Part shown: positions 23,837-35,391 of the stretch, one piece after another
Layout of the letters: every line of letters starts with the position of its first letter
How positions within the stretch are numbered: position 1 is the first letter of the stretch
Position numbers and translations under genes: made by a program
Notes under the pieces: model-generated
Seen by the model: only the letters and a program-made list of their open reading frames with translations
The model's database searches: none
What the model was told of the DNA's origin: nothing
From: Coniferiporia sulphurascens
Taxonomy: Eukaryota; Basidiomycota; Agaricomycetes; Hymenochaetales; Hymenochaetaceae
Direction: 5' to 3'
Assembly: GCA_002794785.1 (NCBI GenBank)
Contig: NBBA01000002.1
Location: 1,054,001 to 1,118,000 of the forward strand
Length of the DNA: 64,000 nt

Positions 23837-25020
23837 TCACAAGTCCGCTTCAGCAAGGCGCTCTATACTGACGTTTTCAACTACTGTGAACACTGCCCCG
23901 CTGGGCGTGTGCGCGGTTATCGCACCGATTGCGGGCGGAAGACGCGCAGAGCCAAGGTGGCCTGCGCGCGTCATCGACTTGCCAAGGGTTGCGACCTGTA
24001 CAGAGGTTGAATCTGGATTATGGGCACATGTAAGCAAAGTAGCTACACACGTCCATCACCGCGCTTGAGGAAAAGAAAGATGCGAGTTTCATAGCCGGTC
24101 TAAGTTAGATAGAGTTCGGTGCATTAGAGGACCCGCTTTTTTCTTCTTTCGTCGGATTAACGTATGTTTGGATGTTACTTACGCAATCATTGACTCTACG
24201 AGGCGGGCCTGTGGCCTGTCAGTGTTTGTGAGGTACCCAGGGCGGAAGATGATCGTGTCAGCGTAGCCAAGGTCGGCGAGGCCGTTTTCTGTTAGACCTT
24301 TGCTCCTGGAGGATGCACGGTGGGCAGGTTAGGTCGGGGTGAGGAAAAAAGTACGATTGATGTGGGTCGCGAACCTTGTGTAGGGAAAATAGGAGTTGGC
24401 GTTGGCAAGCATGGTCTTCCGGAGTTATACCAAGCGATAATGAGGTAAAATTAGTTCCCTCGTAAACTTTCGCTTATTCATGGGCAGAGTAGGACGTACA
24501 GAGCAGTAAACAAGTCTTTGTTCATGTGACGGGTCGTCCGATTTGGCCGCCCGTGCAGCGTTTAGTACATACCTGCGGCCAGTACACTTTCAGCACCCAC
24601 GAGCACGAAATTCGATTGGAAAAAGCAAACTCACTCGTGATCGATTTTCTCAAACGCCTTCATGCTCCCCGCAGCAGATCTCGTCGTCCCCATTCTGCGC
24701 CACACAATTCGTCAATCCCGTGTCCGCCAATAAAGGTAGGTACATCTGCCATAGGCGCGTATTACTCTATGTGCGAACTGTACTTACGTGACGATTACGA
24801 CGTCCCAGCGGCCCTCGCTCAAGCCTGCTTCGGTAATGCGTTCAAAGTTGACTATACGCTGCTCAAGCTTGCTTTGCGTGACCGGAAGGGTGGCAAGCGG
24901 GGTTACGCGTCGACCGGCCTCGCAGACGCGTGTATATTCGCCCGAGGCGAGTACTTCGCGCAGGACGTGCTTCCCGACCGCGCCCGTTGCGCCAAGGAGG
25001 AGTGCTGATTTTCCGGACAT
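23837..25020 (-). CDS. HTATIP2/FMP52-like NAD(P)-binding oxidoreductase, copy C
   Basis: Seven exons: 24788-25020, 24635-24694, 24500-24572, 24375-24415, 24183-24305, 24051-24099 and 23837-23995, 245 residues. It shares MSGKSALLLGATGAVGKHVL, MGTTRSAAGSMKAFEKIDHE, QRLVYCS, Y-T-R-S-K as the Y-x-x-x-K pair, and YADTIIFRPGYL. The donor after the 41-nt exon is GTTCGC instead of the GTGCGC of copy B, so splicing there may be weaker. The R1 repeat copy A begins about 240 bp upstream of its start, so its promoter may have been altered. Confidence 0.86.
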
Positions 25021-25254
25021 TTCGGGGGGTATGCGCGTGTGCAGAAAGAGTGAAAAGAATGGGGAGGGAGGGCCCGGAGGGGGGAGAGTTCAAAACGAGC
25101 GGAGGTCGGCTCGGAGTACCTTGGCGCGTCGTCGGCAAATTGCAATTACGCGGCGCGTCTGCACGGTGCCGGACGCACGCGACTCGCTGCTTTTTCTCAC
25201 GAAGAAGTATTCGTCTCCTTCTTATGGTGCTTTTGATTCCTTAATTCCAAGGTT

Positions 25255-26155
25255 TTATCTGGTGTCCTCCCGAAAGGGTTTTTGTTGGCCTGGAGCCTCG
25301 ACAAATGGCGTCATCGACGTCAGCCTCAAATCAACGAAAACAAAGCAAGACGATGTCAGCCCAGGATTCAGATGGCTATATAATTCCCTCCAGAGCTCTC
25401 TAGAGTCCAGACACTTCTCTCACCCCTTCCACCACACCACCTCGCAGCTTACCCTCTGTGAAAACTCGACCGCAACACCTTATCGGTGTGAGACTGCTTC
25501 GTCATCTGGTCGGCGTCTCTGCGGTCGAGTAGGTGCTGGTCCTGTATGCTAGGCGAGGCTATGGTACGTCTGTCATCCACCATCCCTCCTCGTCGTGCGT
25601 GGCTGACACTCAGTCTCCAGACTCTTCATGAGCGGCCTCGACCCGCGACTGGAGTATACTTCCGCCACCACCCGAGTGCTAGCACGACCAATCATTCAGA
25701 AGGCTCCTCATGGTTCGGTGGCGGAGATCGTGCCGGCTCGAGGTTATGTGAGATTGAACTATCTCGGCCTCTTTGCAGTCTGCTGACGGATACGCTCGCC
25801 TAGATCCTGGGCTCCCTCGACCCATATTGTCCGGCACGATTCTAAATATATGCGGGCAGCGCAATGGTATGTCATTTCCGAGCTAATAACATTATATTAT
25901 GTTTCTTACCGCCTTGCGCAGGTCGTAATAGTCGCTGTAAAAATAATGACCGGGAGCCGGTAAAAGATAATTACTGCAGGTGCATTGCACCTGGACCGGC
26001 AGGGGGCGAGTGGGTGGGACGCCCCCTTTGCGTGTACGGGACTTTATATGGTATATTGTTCGCCATTCGACGTTTTTTCCGATGCTTATTTCCTTAGCTT
26101 TTGTTAGCCCCATTAAAGGGGAGGGGGCGCTTTGTCCCCCTCCCCTCCTAAATTG
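25255..26155 (+). repeat. R1 repeat, copy A
   Basis: About 0.9 kb, matching copies at 26474-27350 (inverted) and 31031-31947. It has a promoter-like TATATAA near 25376-25384, a block with CTGGTCGGCGTCTCTGCGGT, and an 82-bp hairpin block at 25949-26030. After CGCCCCCTTTG the tail diverges from the other copies and includes TTCGCCATTCGACGTTTT, a word also found in the R2 repeat. No transposase or terminal inverted repeat was found, so it is non-autonomous or a captured gene fragment. Confidence 0.75.
25949..26030 (+). other. Three-hairpin block of R1 copy A
   Basis: Three perfect stems follow each other: ACCGG-GAG-CCGGT (25949-25961), CAGGTGCATTGCACCTG (25977-25993) and GGGGGCG with an 11-nt loop then CGCCCCC (26002-26026). 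The same block occurs with no change in copy B and one change in copy C. Confidence 0.8.
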
Positions 26156-26367
26156 AGTTTCTTCAATTTTATCCCTCTTTTTCTTCCTCGCTGAGAACAT
26201 TGATTTTGATGCGGTCTTACGTTACTGTATGTAGTAATATTAGACATCTGAGTATATAATTATAAGAAATTGTAGTGCTAACTCCCGGTACAACTAAGCG
26301 ATTGCAGACGCACCAATCTCGTGAAGCGGTATGATGCCTCGAATAGTGTATCAGGCCTCACAGGTAG

Positions 26368-26425
26368 CATACGTTGTCTTGCTTTCGTTCATTTGGGCTT
26401 AACGTCGATAAAGCTATTCTAGCAC
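26368..26425 (-). repeat. Degraded R1 start fragment
   Basis: Read on the minus strand it matches the 5' part of R1 copy A (ATCGACGT, then CAAATGAACG and AAAGCAAGAC). It lies between the two inverted R1 copies and looks like a leftover from an earlier copy. Confidence 0.45.
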
Positions 26426-26473
26426 TTCTATGCATATGATTTTTTTAATACGAGTACATTTAGCAGGCTACTT

Positions 26474-27350
26474 TCGGGCGTATCAGTATAACAAATGCAG
26501 AATGAGGGGGAGAAGGGACAGGGCGCCCTCCTCCCCCAAAATTAAGACCGCTGAATACTAAAGGAATAAGTCCCAGAAAAGAAGACAAACAGTGAAAGAC
26601 TCACTAGCACCAAATACCCCGCCTCAAAGGGGGCGTCCCACCCACTCGCCCCCTGCCGGTCCAGGTGCAATGCACCTGCAGTAATTATCTTTTACCGGCT
26701 CCCGGTCATTATTTATACAGCGACTATTATGACCTATGCAAGGCGGTAAGAAACAGAATATGATGTTATTAGCTCGGAAATGACGTACCATTGCGCTGCC
26801 CGCATATATTTAGAATCGTGCCGGACAATATGGGCCGAGGGAGCCCGGGATCTAGGCAAGAGTATGCATCTGTCAGCAGACTGCAAAGAGACCGAAATAG
26901 CTCAATCTCATATAACCTCGAGCCGGCACGATCTCCGCCACCGAACCATGAGGAGCCTTCTGAATGATTGGTCGTGCTAGCACTCGGGTGGTGGCGGAAG
27001 TATACTCCAGTCGCGGGTCGAGGCCGCTCATGAAGAGTCTGGAGACTGAGTGTCAGCCACGCACGACGAGGAGGGATGGTGGATGACAGACGTACCATAG
27101 CCTCGCCTAGCATACAGGACCAGCACCTACTCGACCGCAGAGACGCCGACCAGATGACGAAGCAGTCTCCCACCGATAAGGTGTTGCGGTCGAGTTCTCA
27201 CAGAGGGTAAACTGCGAGGTGGTGGTGGAAGGAAGGAGAGAAGTGTCTGGACTCTAGAGAGATCTGGAGAGGATTATATACGCGTCTGGAAATTGGGCTG
27301 ACAGGTTATTGTTTCGTATTTGTTCATTTGAGGCGGACGTCGATGACGCT
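26474..27350 (-). repeat. R1 repeat, copy B (inverted)
   Basis: Inverted relative to copies A and C. On the minus strand it carries the TATATAA box, the central block and the hairpin block (26625-26706). Its two ends match copy C better than copy A, for example AACAATAACCTGTCAGCCC near the start and TCATTGTTT/TCACTGTTT then GGGACTTATTCCTTTAGTA near the end. Confidence 0.75.
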
Positions 27351-28331
27351 ATTGGGGGAGGACGTAATATTATGTGAGGATACCGGCCGGGAGCCAGAAA
27401 ACATACTTTGCAGATTCAGTGAAAATGGCTCTGATGAGTATGGCACATGTAAATATTGTAATTTGCAGCAAGGCACATGTTTATCAGTTGATAGAAGAGT
27501 GTACGGCAGACAATTACGTAAATACATGAGAGGCGACACCAGAATCTCAGGGTGGCGAAGGGAAGTCCAATCATTCCAGACATTAGAAATTGGAATATAT
27601 ATTCTCATATATGTCGGCGAAGGTTTGTCTCATTAACGTGGTACATGCAAAATAAGATTATTTTCGCTGAAGTCAATTTGCCTCGGGAAATACGCGACAA
27701 AGAGTTGTGCTATGAGCGGAGATTAAACATTCATACTGCGATGGATTGATTACTAATATGATAAGATCTACAGTACATAGTGTAACCTTTACCCCTTTTG
27801 TGGATAAGCCCTTCTGGAAACTGCCTTTTTCAATCACGCATATAAGCTGTCATCCCTGTATTTCGAAACTCTCATTCCGACGTCTCTAAATACAGGTGAG
27901 CATAATTCCTATTGTTTTTATTAGAATTCTGATGCCTTGACAGCCTGATATTATTATCTTTGGAGTGTTTCCACCTTGCGGTGGTTTCCACATATTGGTA
28001 CACAATGTGCCCATTGAGCTATTCCTTCAAATCGAACCATTTTTGTCGTGCATGAAAACGCGTCTGCACGACATAGCTTCCGCTGGCACACAAGATTGAA
28101 TAGTAGATATCTTCTGGCCAGCCAACACATTATAGTGTGCTGCTCCACTCATCGAAAGTCAGCTACATCGTGCCGAACTGGCAAGGCCCGGGCAAAATTT
28201 GGTCATGAAGGACTCATTATAAGTGGGACGGATATACGCAAAACGTTTTTTAGCCGCCAACAAGTATCAAGCTTCAATGTTCGAGATTCTGTTCCTCGAA
28301 CTCAATTTATAAGCAGGGAATAAGGGGATCA
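27351..28331. other. No gene seen between R1 copy B and R2
   Basis: AT-rich sequence with short open stretches (for example 27328-27636) lacking splice context or recognisable motifs. Confidence 0.5.
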
Positions 28332-30715
28332 AATATACAACGAAAGAGTAAAATCAAGAGAAAGACGAGACTCAAGAAGAGTCTGGACAGCTCCAAACTA
28401 ATATGAGCCCTTTCCCACCATCGTCCGTCAGCCGGGTTGGACTACCGAACCCAGGAGGTGGCCGGCTTCACGATTCCCCAGGTCCGAACCGCGTACACAA
28501 CTCCGGGGGTCCGCGCACGGCCGTCGGAAAACGTCGAGGGGCGAAGACACGAAGTCATAGAAAATGGAAGAAGGGAAAATGAAAACGTCAGTTTCCCGTT
28601 CCAGTAGGTGAATAATGAAAAACTCACGGGAGGGTTTGCCCTCCCGCTCGGCCTCTCATCCGCTCCGCTCCACGTCCCACATCCCTGCTTTCCCTTCCCG
28701 TACCACGCCCCTCATTAACGACGGGCCCGACGTAAGCACGTACACGTATGTTGCCGAAGGAGGCACTGGAGATGCAGAAGGTCAAGCGTCGAAGTCATGA
28801 CGGTGGCCAGCCTCCACGACTCGTCAGCCATCGCCGGTGCGTCCGCCTCTCCACACTCGGGGTCAACCACCGAAGAACTGAGACGGTGGCCAGCCTCCTC
28901 GGTCTCCCGGTGCTATCACCGTTGTGTCTCGTCCCCCGTCCAACGCGTCCTCCGACTGTAGGTCCACTCCTCCATAGAAGGAATCTGAAAGGAAGAAGAG
29001 GACGAGCGAGAGAGCGTATGAACGAGAATTAAAAGGAGAACTCATTGTGGCAACGCAACACTATTCCATCACGCTTTGACTCATGCTTGAGGGAACCCAG
29101 GAGGTGGCCAGCCCCCTGCATTCCCCTCGCCCCCGTCATCGCGCCCGTCGCACGCCCAAAACGTCTCGCGAGAAAACACCTGACTAATCAATATCAGTCT
29201 GGACGAGAGTATAAAGCAAAGGAGAAAGAAAAAGGAAAAAGACTCTGGGGTATATGAAAACTCCTCCGTCCCAGACACGGGCCAATCTCCAACATCGCGA
29301 CAAGCCGCGAGCAAACGGGGAAGTCGGGAGAAGAGGCACCTTCCCCGTCTTCCCCCGTCCACTCGGACCCTCGCCGCTCTCCTGGTATACATCCCATGAT
29401 CGCAAATCCAAAATTTCTGCTAACCCAGGTGCTGAGCGAAAAAAAAGACCATGTGAGCGTACTGGCGCGACGAAAAAGAAACGACACGTTAGAACTGTCT
29501 CAGCCCGATCCCTCACGCTCAGACTCAAGCTTCAGAGACTCGAAGAGGTGTCTAGCCTCTCCAGGTCTCATCGCCATCGCCGTCACGTCCGTCGCACGCC
29601 CCAGCGTCTCGCGATGTAGGTTCTGTGGGAGTAGAAGCAGGTGCGCAAGCGATGGAATGAAGGAAAAGCACTTGTCTGCGTAACTCCGTCCAGTTCCTCC
29701 ACACCGCGATACAGACGAAGGAGCACAGAGAAGAGGCACTTTCCCTGCACTCCCCCGCCAGGTCTGAGGTCCGTCGCACGCCCGAACGAGGAGAGAGCAA
29801 GAGAGAGAGGGGGGAGGGGAGGAGGAGAGGGAAGGAGGAGAGGGGAGGGGGGAGAGGGGGGGAAGGAAGGTATGTGTGTTAGGCGTAGCTGAAGACAGAT
29901 ACTGGTTGCACAAAGGCGTGATGATGGGGGTAGCAATTAAAGAGTTGCTGGAGCTTCGAGAGGTCTGGACCAGAATTGACGTGTGTTCGCGCCTGTTGTG
30001 GGCTGTTTGGATGGAAATAAATGCAAACACACATCGTAAGAGAGAAAGGTCATATGAAATCAGTCAGTGCTTGGTATGAAGACTGGAAAGGCGGCTATCG
30101 TGGTTCAGACTGTTTTTTGGTGGCTGTTCCGGAGGTAAACATGGGTCTAGAACGACTCTGTGCGCAATTGCACGAGGAGCTCATATTTTTCTCACTCAAC
30201 CGCAGAGTCGTAGTGTTGAAAACCAAACCTTTTGTTCGTTGATAGTCCAGGCAGTGGTGGCTAAAGGGAAAGGACTCGCGTTGATCATTAATTGCAGGCT
30301 ATGATGCGATGATCTGCAGAACCGCGGATCTGTCTATAGAAGCGGAGTTTCAATATTGATCCTAGTCTTAGTGGAGCCCTAAGTTCCTCGTCGACCATTA
30401 TACTCCTTAGGATATGTTATTGCATTATTTGCGCATTTATTAGGATTGGATCAGCGAGTAATCTCCGTAGGATATCGTGTGTATCATTACTGGTGGAAGC
30501 TGGAGCTATCTTGGTTACCGATTGGTACTTGATGAGATATGGTTAGTCTAGAAGTAAAAATTTGGGACTCTTTTTATATAAAATTATTACCTTATGAGAT
30601 ATGCTAGACACTAGACAGATATCAAGTATAAAAAAAGCACAAGTCTCTCACCTCAGTCCAGAAGTAAAAAATGGATTATTGAACTGAGGCGCGAACGAAG
30701 TTTTTATCGTAACTA
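28332..30715 (+). repeat. R2 long inverted repeat, left arm
   Basis: About 2.4 kb that matches the reverse complement of 44448-47224 over its whole length, by eye well above 80 percent identity. Inside are repeated units marked by CCGTCGCACGCCC (about 29147, 29589 and 29771) and GAGGTGGCCAGCC-type words; the right arm has four such units. A purine-rich microsatellite lies at about 29788-29866. No enzyme coding region was recognised, so the class of element is unknown. Confidence 0.8.
29788..29866. repeat. Purine (GA/GGGGA) microsatellite
   Basis: Almost pure A/G run on the plus strand inside the R2 left arm; the right arm has the corresponding pyrimidine run, shorter, around 45240-45295. Confidence 0.7.
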
Positions 30716-30789
30716 TATGCGCTTTCAGAAAATAGTACTAAACTATTTGACCAATTGCATTCAGGCTGCCCAAATATTACCCACTAATT

Positions 30790-31030
30790 ATGACTACGTT
30801 TTTTCAATCTGGTCGCCAATTGGGCTCTCTTTCACGCTTGGTAGATGACATACTGCGAGCCATTCTCTGCCACTGCGATATCGTTGACCTTTTGCACATT
30901 GGGTAGGTGAGCCTTGGGTCGAATATGTTTTGCAGGATACCCTCCGGAAGAATTAGCATCTCCTTCAGCGGACCGAGTAGACGAGCATAGAGCGTACCGA
31001 AGTTTAGTCATCTGCTTTCAGTCAAATAAA
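30790..31030 (+). pseudogene. Truncated F-box gene relic
   Basis: Exon 1 (30790-30906) has the standard 117-nt length of this subfamily and reads MTTFFQSGRQLGSLSRLVDD then ILRAILCHC-type F-box sequence, closest to the gene at 56383-58145. Its last two codons are GGG TAG where the relative has GAG CAG, so it carries a stop just before the intact GTGAGC donor. The intron start still matches the relative. Shortly into the region where exon 2 should begin, R1 copy C takes over, and no later exon was found. Confidence 0.8.
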
Positions 31031-31947
31031 GTGCTTTATCCTGGTTTGGAACCTCAACAAACGGTGCCATCGACGTCAGCCTCAAATAAACAAATACGAA
31101 ACAATAACCTGTCAGCCCAATTTCCAGAAGCCTATATAATCCTCTCTAGAACTCTTTAGAGGCCAAGCACTTATCTCACTCCTTCCACCACCACCTCACA
31201 ATTTACCCTCTGTGAGAACTCGACCGCAACACCTCATCGGTGGGAGGCTGCTTCGTCATCTGGTCGGCGTCTCTGCGGTCGAGCAGGTGCTTGTCACATA
31301 CGCCAGGCGAGGCCATCGTATGCCCTTCTCCATTTTCCTTCCCTCGTCGTATGTGGCTGACGCTCCGTCCCCAGACTCTTCGTGAGCGGCGGCCTCGACC
31401 CGCGACTGGCGTACACTTCCGCCACCGCCCGAGTGATAGCCCGACCAATCATCCAGAAGACTCCTCATGGTTCGGTGGCGGAGATCGTGCCGGCTCGAGG
31501 TTATGTGAGATTGAGCTATTTCGGTCCCTTTGCAGTCTGCTGACAGATGCATACTCTTGCCTAGATCCTGGGCTCCCTCGACCCATATTGTCCGGCACGA
31601 TTATAAATACTGTATACACGGGCAGCGCAATGGTATGTCATTTCCGGCTAATAACATCATATTCTGTTTTCTTACTGCCTTGCATAGGTCATAATAGTCG
31701 CTGTATAAATAATGACCGGGAGCCGGTAAAAGATAATTTCTGCAGGTGCATTGCACCTGGACCGGCAGGGGGCGAGTGGGTGGGACGCCCCCTTTGAGGC
31801 GGGGTACTTGGTGCTAGTGAGTCTTTCATTGTTTCTTTTCTTTTCTGGGACTTATTCCTTTAGTATCTAGCAGTCCCTCTTTGGGGGGAGGAGGGTACCC
31901 TGTCCTCCTTCCCCCATCCCTTCTGCGTTTATTATACAGATACGCAT
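31031..31947 (+). repeat. R1 repeat, copy C
   Basis: Same direction as copy A. It interrupts the F-box relic at 30790-31030. It includes TATATAA near 31132-31140, the central block, and the hairpin block at 31715-31796, with one base changed relative to copies A and B. The reading frame through the central block (LFVSGGLDPRLAYTSATARV, starting near 31376) is open, as in the other copies. Confidence 0.78.
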
Positions 31948-33203
31948 GAGAAGTAGCTTTCCAAATGTTCCGTATTAGATAAATATAGGAGTACCAGTAT
32001 TCTGAATAGGTAAGCGAAATGGACGTTGCTTGGTCGTGTTGAAAAATTGAATATCCTTGATTCTTCATGACATTCAAGCCAACATCGTCTACTGAAGAAT
32101 ATACTGGAAAGCACAGAGTATCTTTTTGGGGTATTTAATTTCACATTTAAGAGAAACGAAGTAAATTTATGTTACCCTGGTGAGGGATTGCTACCTACTT
32201 TAGCTTCTAGGAAGACGGAAAAGGCATGCAGGTTTAGAGTCGATCGAGGTTCGGCGGGCCCCAAAAAAGGAGATACCGCGGGGCCTGCGCATTCAAGTGA
32301 GCAGTAACTATCGACTCGCCTAATCCTCTACTTAAGACATCGGGTGCTGTTCGCAGCAATTTGCGGCGCTTGAAAATGCCCTCCATTCATGTATATCAGG
32401 TAATCGGTAGATGATCGCGCGAAAGAACTCGGACGCGCATACAAGAAAAAGTGCTACGAAAAATTTCTGACCCAAACGGCTGTCGGACTCTACTTCGAGC
32501 TCGAACCCCGATATCGGGAAAGGTCTCGGGCATAAAAATCACCCTAACAACTGCATAATGAAAGACCAGGGCCCTCGGCGGCCGGTGAATGCGTCGATCT
32601 TTAGTTTCGGTGATCGGCGTATTCGCCCCATATCTGAGCTCACAGAAGCGGTGGCTATCCTCTTCCTCAGACCCGCGGAAAGTGGTAACCCCGAATTTAT
32701 TGCCAACACTGCTCGACAAGGTCACCCACCCAATCACGTACCGTGCTTTTATGAGCAGTGGTGTGCGAAAGACTTGAGACGCTGGGAAATCCCCATCTGG
32801 CCTTACCACCGAAACTGTTACAGGACGCATGATGTCCCTTTGCGGGTGCGCCGGCGCACCTTCTTGACCACCTTTTTTTTAGAAGAGACGGGCTTCTTCA
32901 TGGGAGTGCATCAAAGTTCGAAGGCAAGAATGAGAGTTACCGGGTAAGCGCTTTGTGGCTCCGAATCACACGGCGCACTCAACGCGGCATAGCCAGATGG
33001 GTCAGAGAACAATCCAAAACAGTGAATTGTAACGAGTCCAATGTGCCGATACCCTATAAAACATTAAAAAGCTACAAAACCCCGACAAAAGGGCGCAAAT
33101 GCGCAACCAACGATCTCAACCTCATCCAATCCAGGAATAAGAGCATAGCATCGTCCGATGAGCCACAAGAAAAACAGACGTACTCAATACGACAAACTCC
33201 TCC
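31948..33203. other. No gene seen
   Basis: About 1.25 kb downstream of R1 copy C. Short open stretches on both strands at 32396-32947 overlap one another and have no recognised motif. Confidence 0.45.
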
Positions 33204-35391
33204 TTACCACCCTTTTCCCCGCTGCACGTACAAGCTGGGCTTCTTCCCAGACTCAAGCCGCGGGGCATAATCGAATATGCCAACGCGGGACGTGATCATT
33301 GGTCCACGGCTGCACGTCACGCGCAGTGCACCGAGGCCCGTGAAAGACGAGTCGAAGACGGGAGACCCCACTGGCGAGTTTAAGGACACGCCGCCCCTGC
33401 CGCCGATGTCAACAACGAGCTCGTTCGGGTTCTTCCCGGGCCTCGCCGCGATGCGGCTGATCTCGATGTTCGAGAGTAGGAACTTCGGGTCGCTACCCAT
33501 ATCCTCTGCGAGAGAGTGGATGCTCAAGATGAGATGCGACGCGCAGATGGACTGGATCGCGAGCGAAAAGCTGGGGTGAGAAACAAAATAGGTTTAGAAA
33601 ACGGTGTTAAAGGGGAGGCCCTCATCACTTCTCTGCCAGGGCTTTTCTACCCGACAACAGGAGAAAGCTTGAGTAAATAAAGTGTGGAACATACTTTGAG
33701 GCCAGGGCAGGGACAGCTATCTGTTGTATTACGGGGAAATCAAGTCAGAAATTAATTTCGGACGTTACTATGATAGAAGCCCTACTCTTGGGTGGTCGAC
33801 CAACAAGCTTCCGACACCGGTGAATAAGACAGATGCTGCGTAGTCACATGAGCGATACCATTTTGACAGGTTCCAAACAAGAGACCGACCGAGAACGACG
33901 AAGTAGAACAGGCCCCCGCTATATTAGAGAACAAAGATAAGCGCCTGCTCACAGCATGCAAACATGCCATCAGTTCACTTACTCGCGGAGTAATCGAGTT
34001 ACCAGGGCCTTGTTCTTCGCCGTTTTAGAGGGCTTCAAGATGCGGAAGAGAGTCGCACCAAAAAGGACGGCTGTAATTTGATGCCAAGTCAGGGGAAGGA
34101 TCAAAGTACACAAAGATCAGAACAGGACGGACTCTGAAAGATCTTTTCAAATGTCGCTAATCAGCAGGTGACTCGCTTAAACAGCCACACTACTCACAAA
34201 GGTGGGAAGATAGATAGCTTCACGGCAGAAGAAGTCGGCATGTCAGCCGAGCCAGATTAAAGACCAAAGGATAAGTGCACGAACGCCAGTATAAACCGTC
34301 CCCACTGTTAATACATCCCGAATTACCGTGAAAGACTGCGTGAAACACATCAGCCAGTACGCCCGGAAAAACAACTACATTGCAGACGAGTTGTATATTT
34401 ACCAGGAAGGCGCGCGCCTCGTAGCACCTGCAAGGCGGATGATTATGATTAAAATTAGTTTAAACAACACCTGCTCGTTTCGTACTCACATGAATAGCTC
34501 TGCCAACGAAACCTATGGCGACGGCAATGCACACGGTGAATAAAGTACAAAGCGCATATTGTACAGGCCGGCTGTGCGCCCACATATAATAGACACGTGT
34601 TGCCAACACGGCTAATGTGGGACAGCCACGATTTAGCCAGTCGGTATAGATAGCTGGTGCAGACCTGGGCGAGATGATAACGCACCTTCTATGATGAACA
34701 TACCAACCAACTCGAGCGCCACCGACGTCCTGATAGCCACTGTACAGCTAACGCATTTATGGCGCGCTTGTTACATTCGGTCTCATTGTAGCTCTGCTAT
34801 AAGTGAACTTACGTCTAGATAGGAAGTGCATTTAGTCAACGAACACATGTAGGTAAGAAGAAACGGTGGACTCACTTGCAAGGAAAGACTCGGTTTGAGG
34901 AAGTCTGTGTGGCGAACCAGTGAGTCCAATGAAGCAGACAATACGCCGCAGGCAAGCTTACAGAAGAGCTGCAGTCTGTGAACAAGCAGATGGTTGGCAC
35001 AAATTGACATGGACCGAAAGGAGGGAAATCATACATGAACACCAATGGAGGAAGATAACGATTCTGAACCAGTGCGTATTGAACTCAGATAAAAGCTGTG
35101 TTCTCAAAGTATTGGAGACGTACCAGGAAGTAAAGAACGCGTGTCAATGACCAATCTCCTTTCCAAAAGAATTCGAACTTCAAAGAGCAAAGTTAAGGTC
35201 TCGGAATGAGCAGTGGGTCAACGGCACATTGTGCACCAGCCGATACTCACCTCTTGGTCCAAGCATGTTATATGATCGTACACAATCAAGGCGAGGGAGG
35301 AGAAAGCCAGAAACTTCGCTGAGTCGTATCCTTCTACATAGCCCAACAGATATCCCGCTTGAGCTGGGTTAAGCGTGGTTGCGTTTGACAT
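33204..35391 (-). CDS. DUF6533-type fungal membrane protein (model incomplete)
   Basis: Exon 1 (35251-35391, MSNATTLNPAQAGYLLGYVE onwards) contains LALIVYDHITCLDQE, and exon 2 (35124-35177) continues FEFFWKGDWSLTRVLYFL; together these are the hallmark of DUF6533, the N-terminal part of a mushroom-rich multi-pass membrane family of unknown function. Later supported exons are 34490-34664 (TRVYYMWAHSRPVQYALCTL), 33983-34070 (FRILKPSKT...TRLLRE), 33859-33918 (DGGLFYFVVLG), about 33695-33716, and 33204-33570 (ILSIHSLAEDMGSDPKFLLS, stop at 33204). Between 34664 and 35124, and between 34070 and 34490, I could not find exons with agreeing phases. The gene is either more complex than I could resolve or decaying. 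Confidence 0.55.

Larger units (their letters stand above)
19512..25020. repeat. Tandem triplication of the oxidoreductase unit
   Basis: Start codons at 20698, 22908 and 25020 give units of about 2.2 and 2.1 kb. Genes and part of the spacers were copied. All seven exons keep the same length in all three copies while introns vary a little, as expected for unequal crossing-over followed by selection on the coding parts. Confidence 0.85.

Noticed and set aside
25546..25803. Open stretch in R1 copy A beginning MLGEAMVRLS as a gene
   Set aside because: The frame crosses what looks like a splice site (GTACGT...CTCCAG) and the alternative frame after the AG is the one kept in all three copies.
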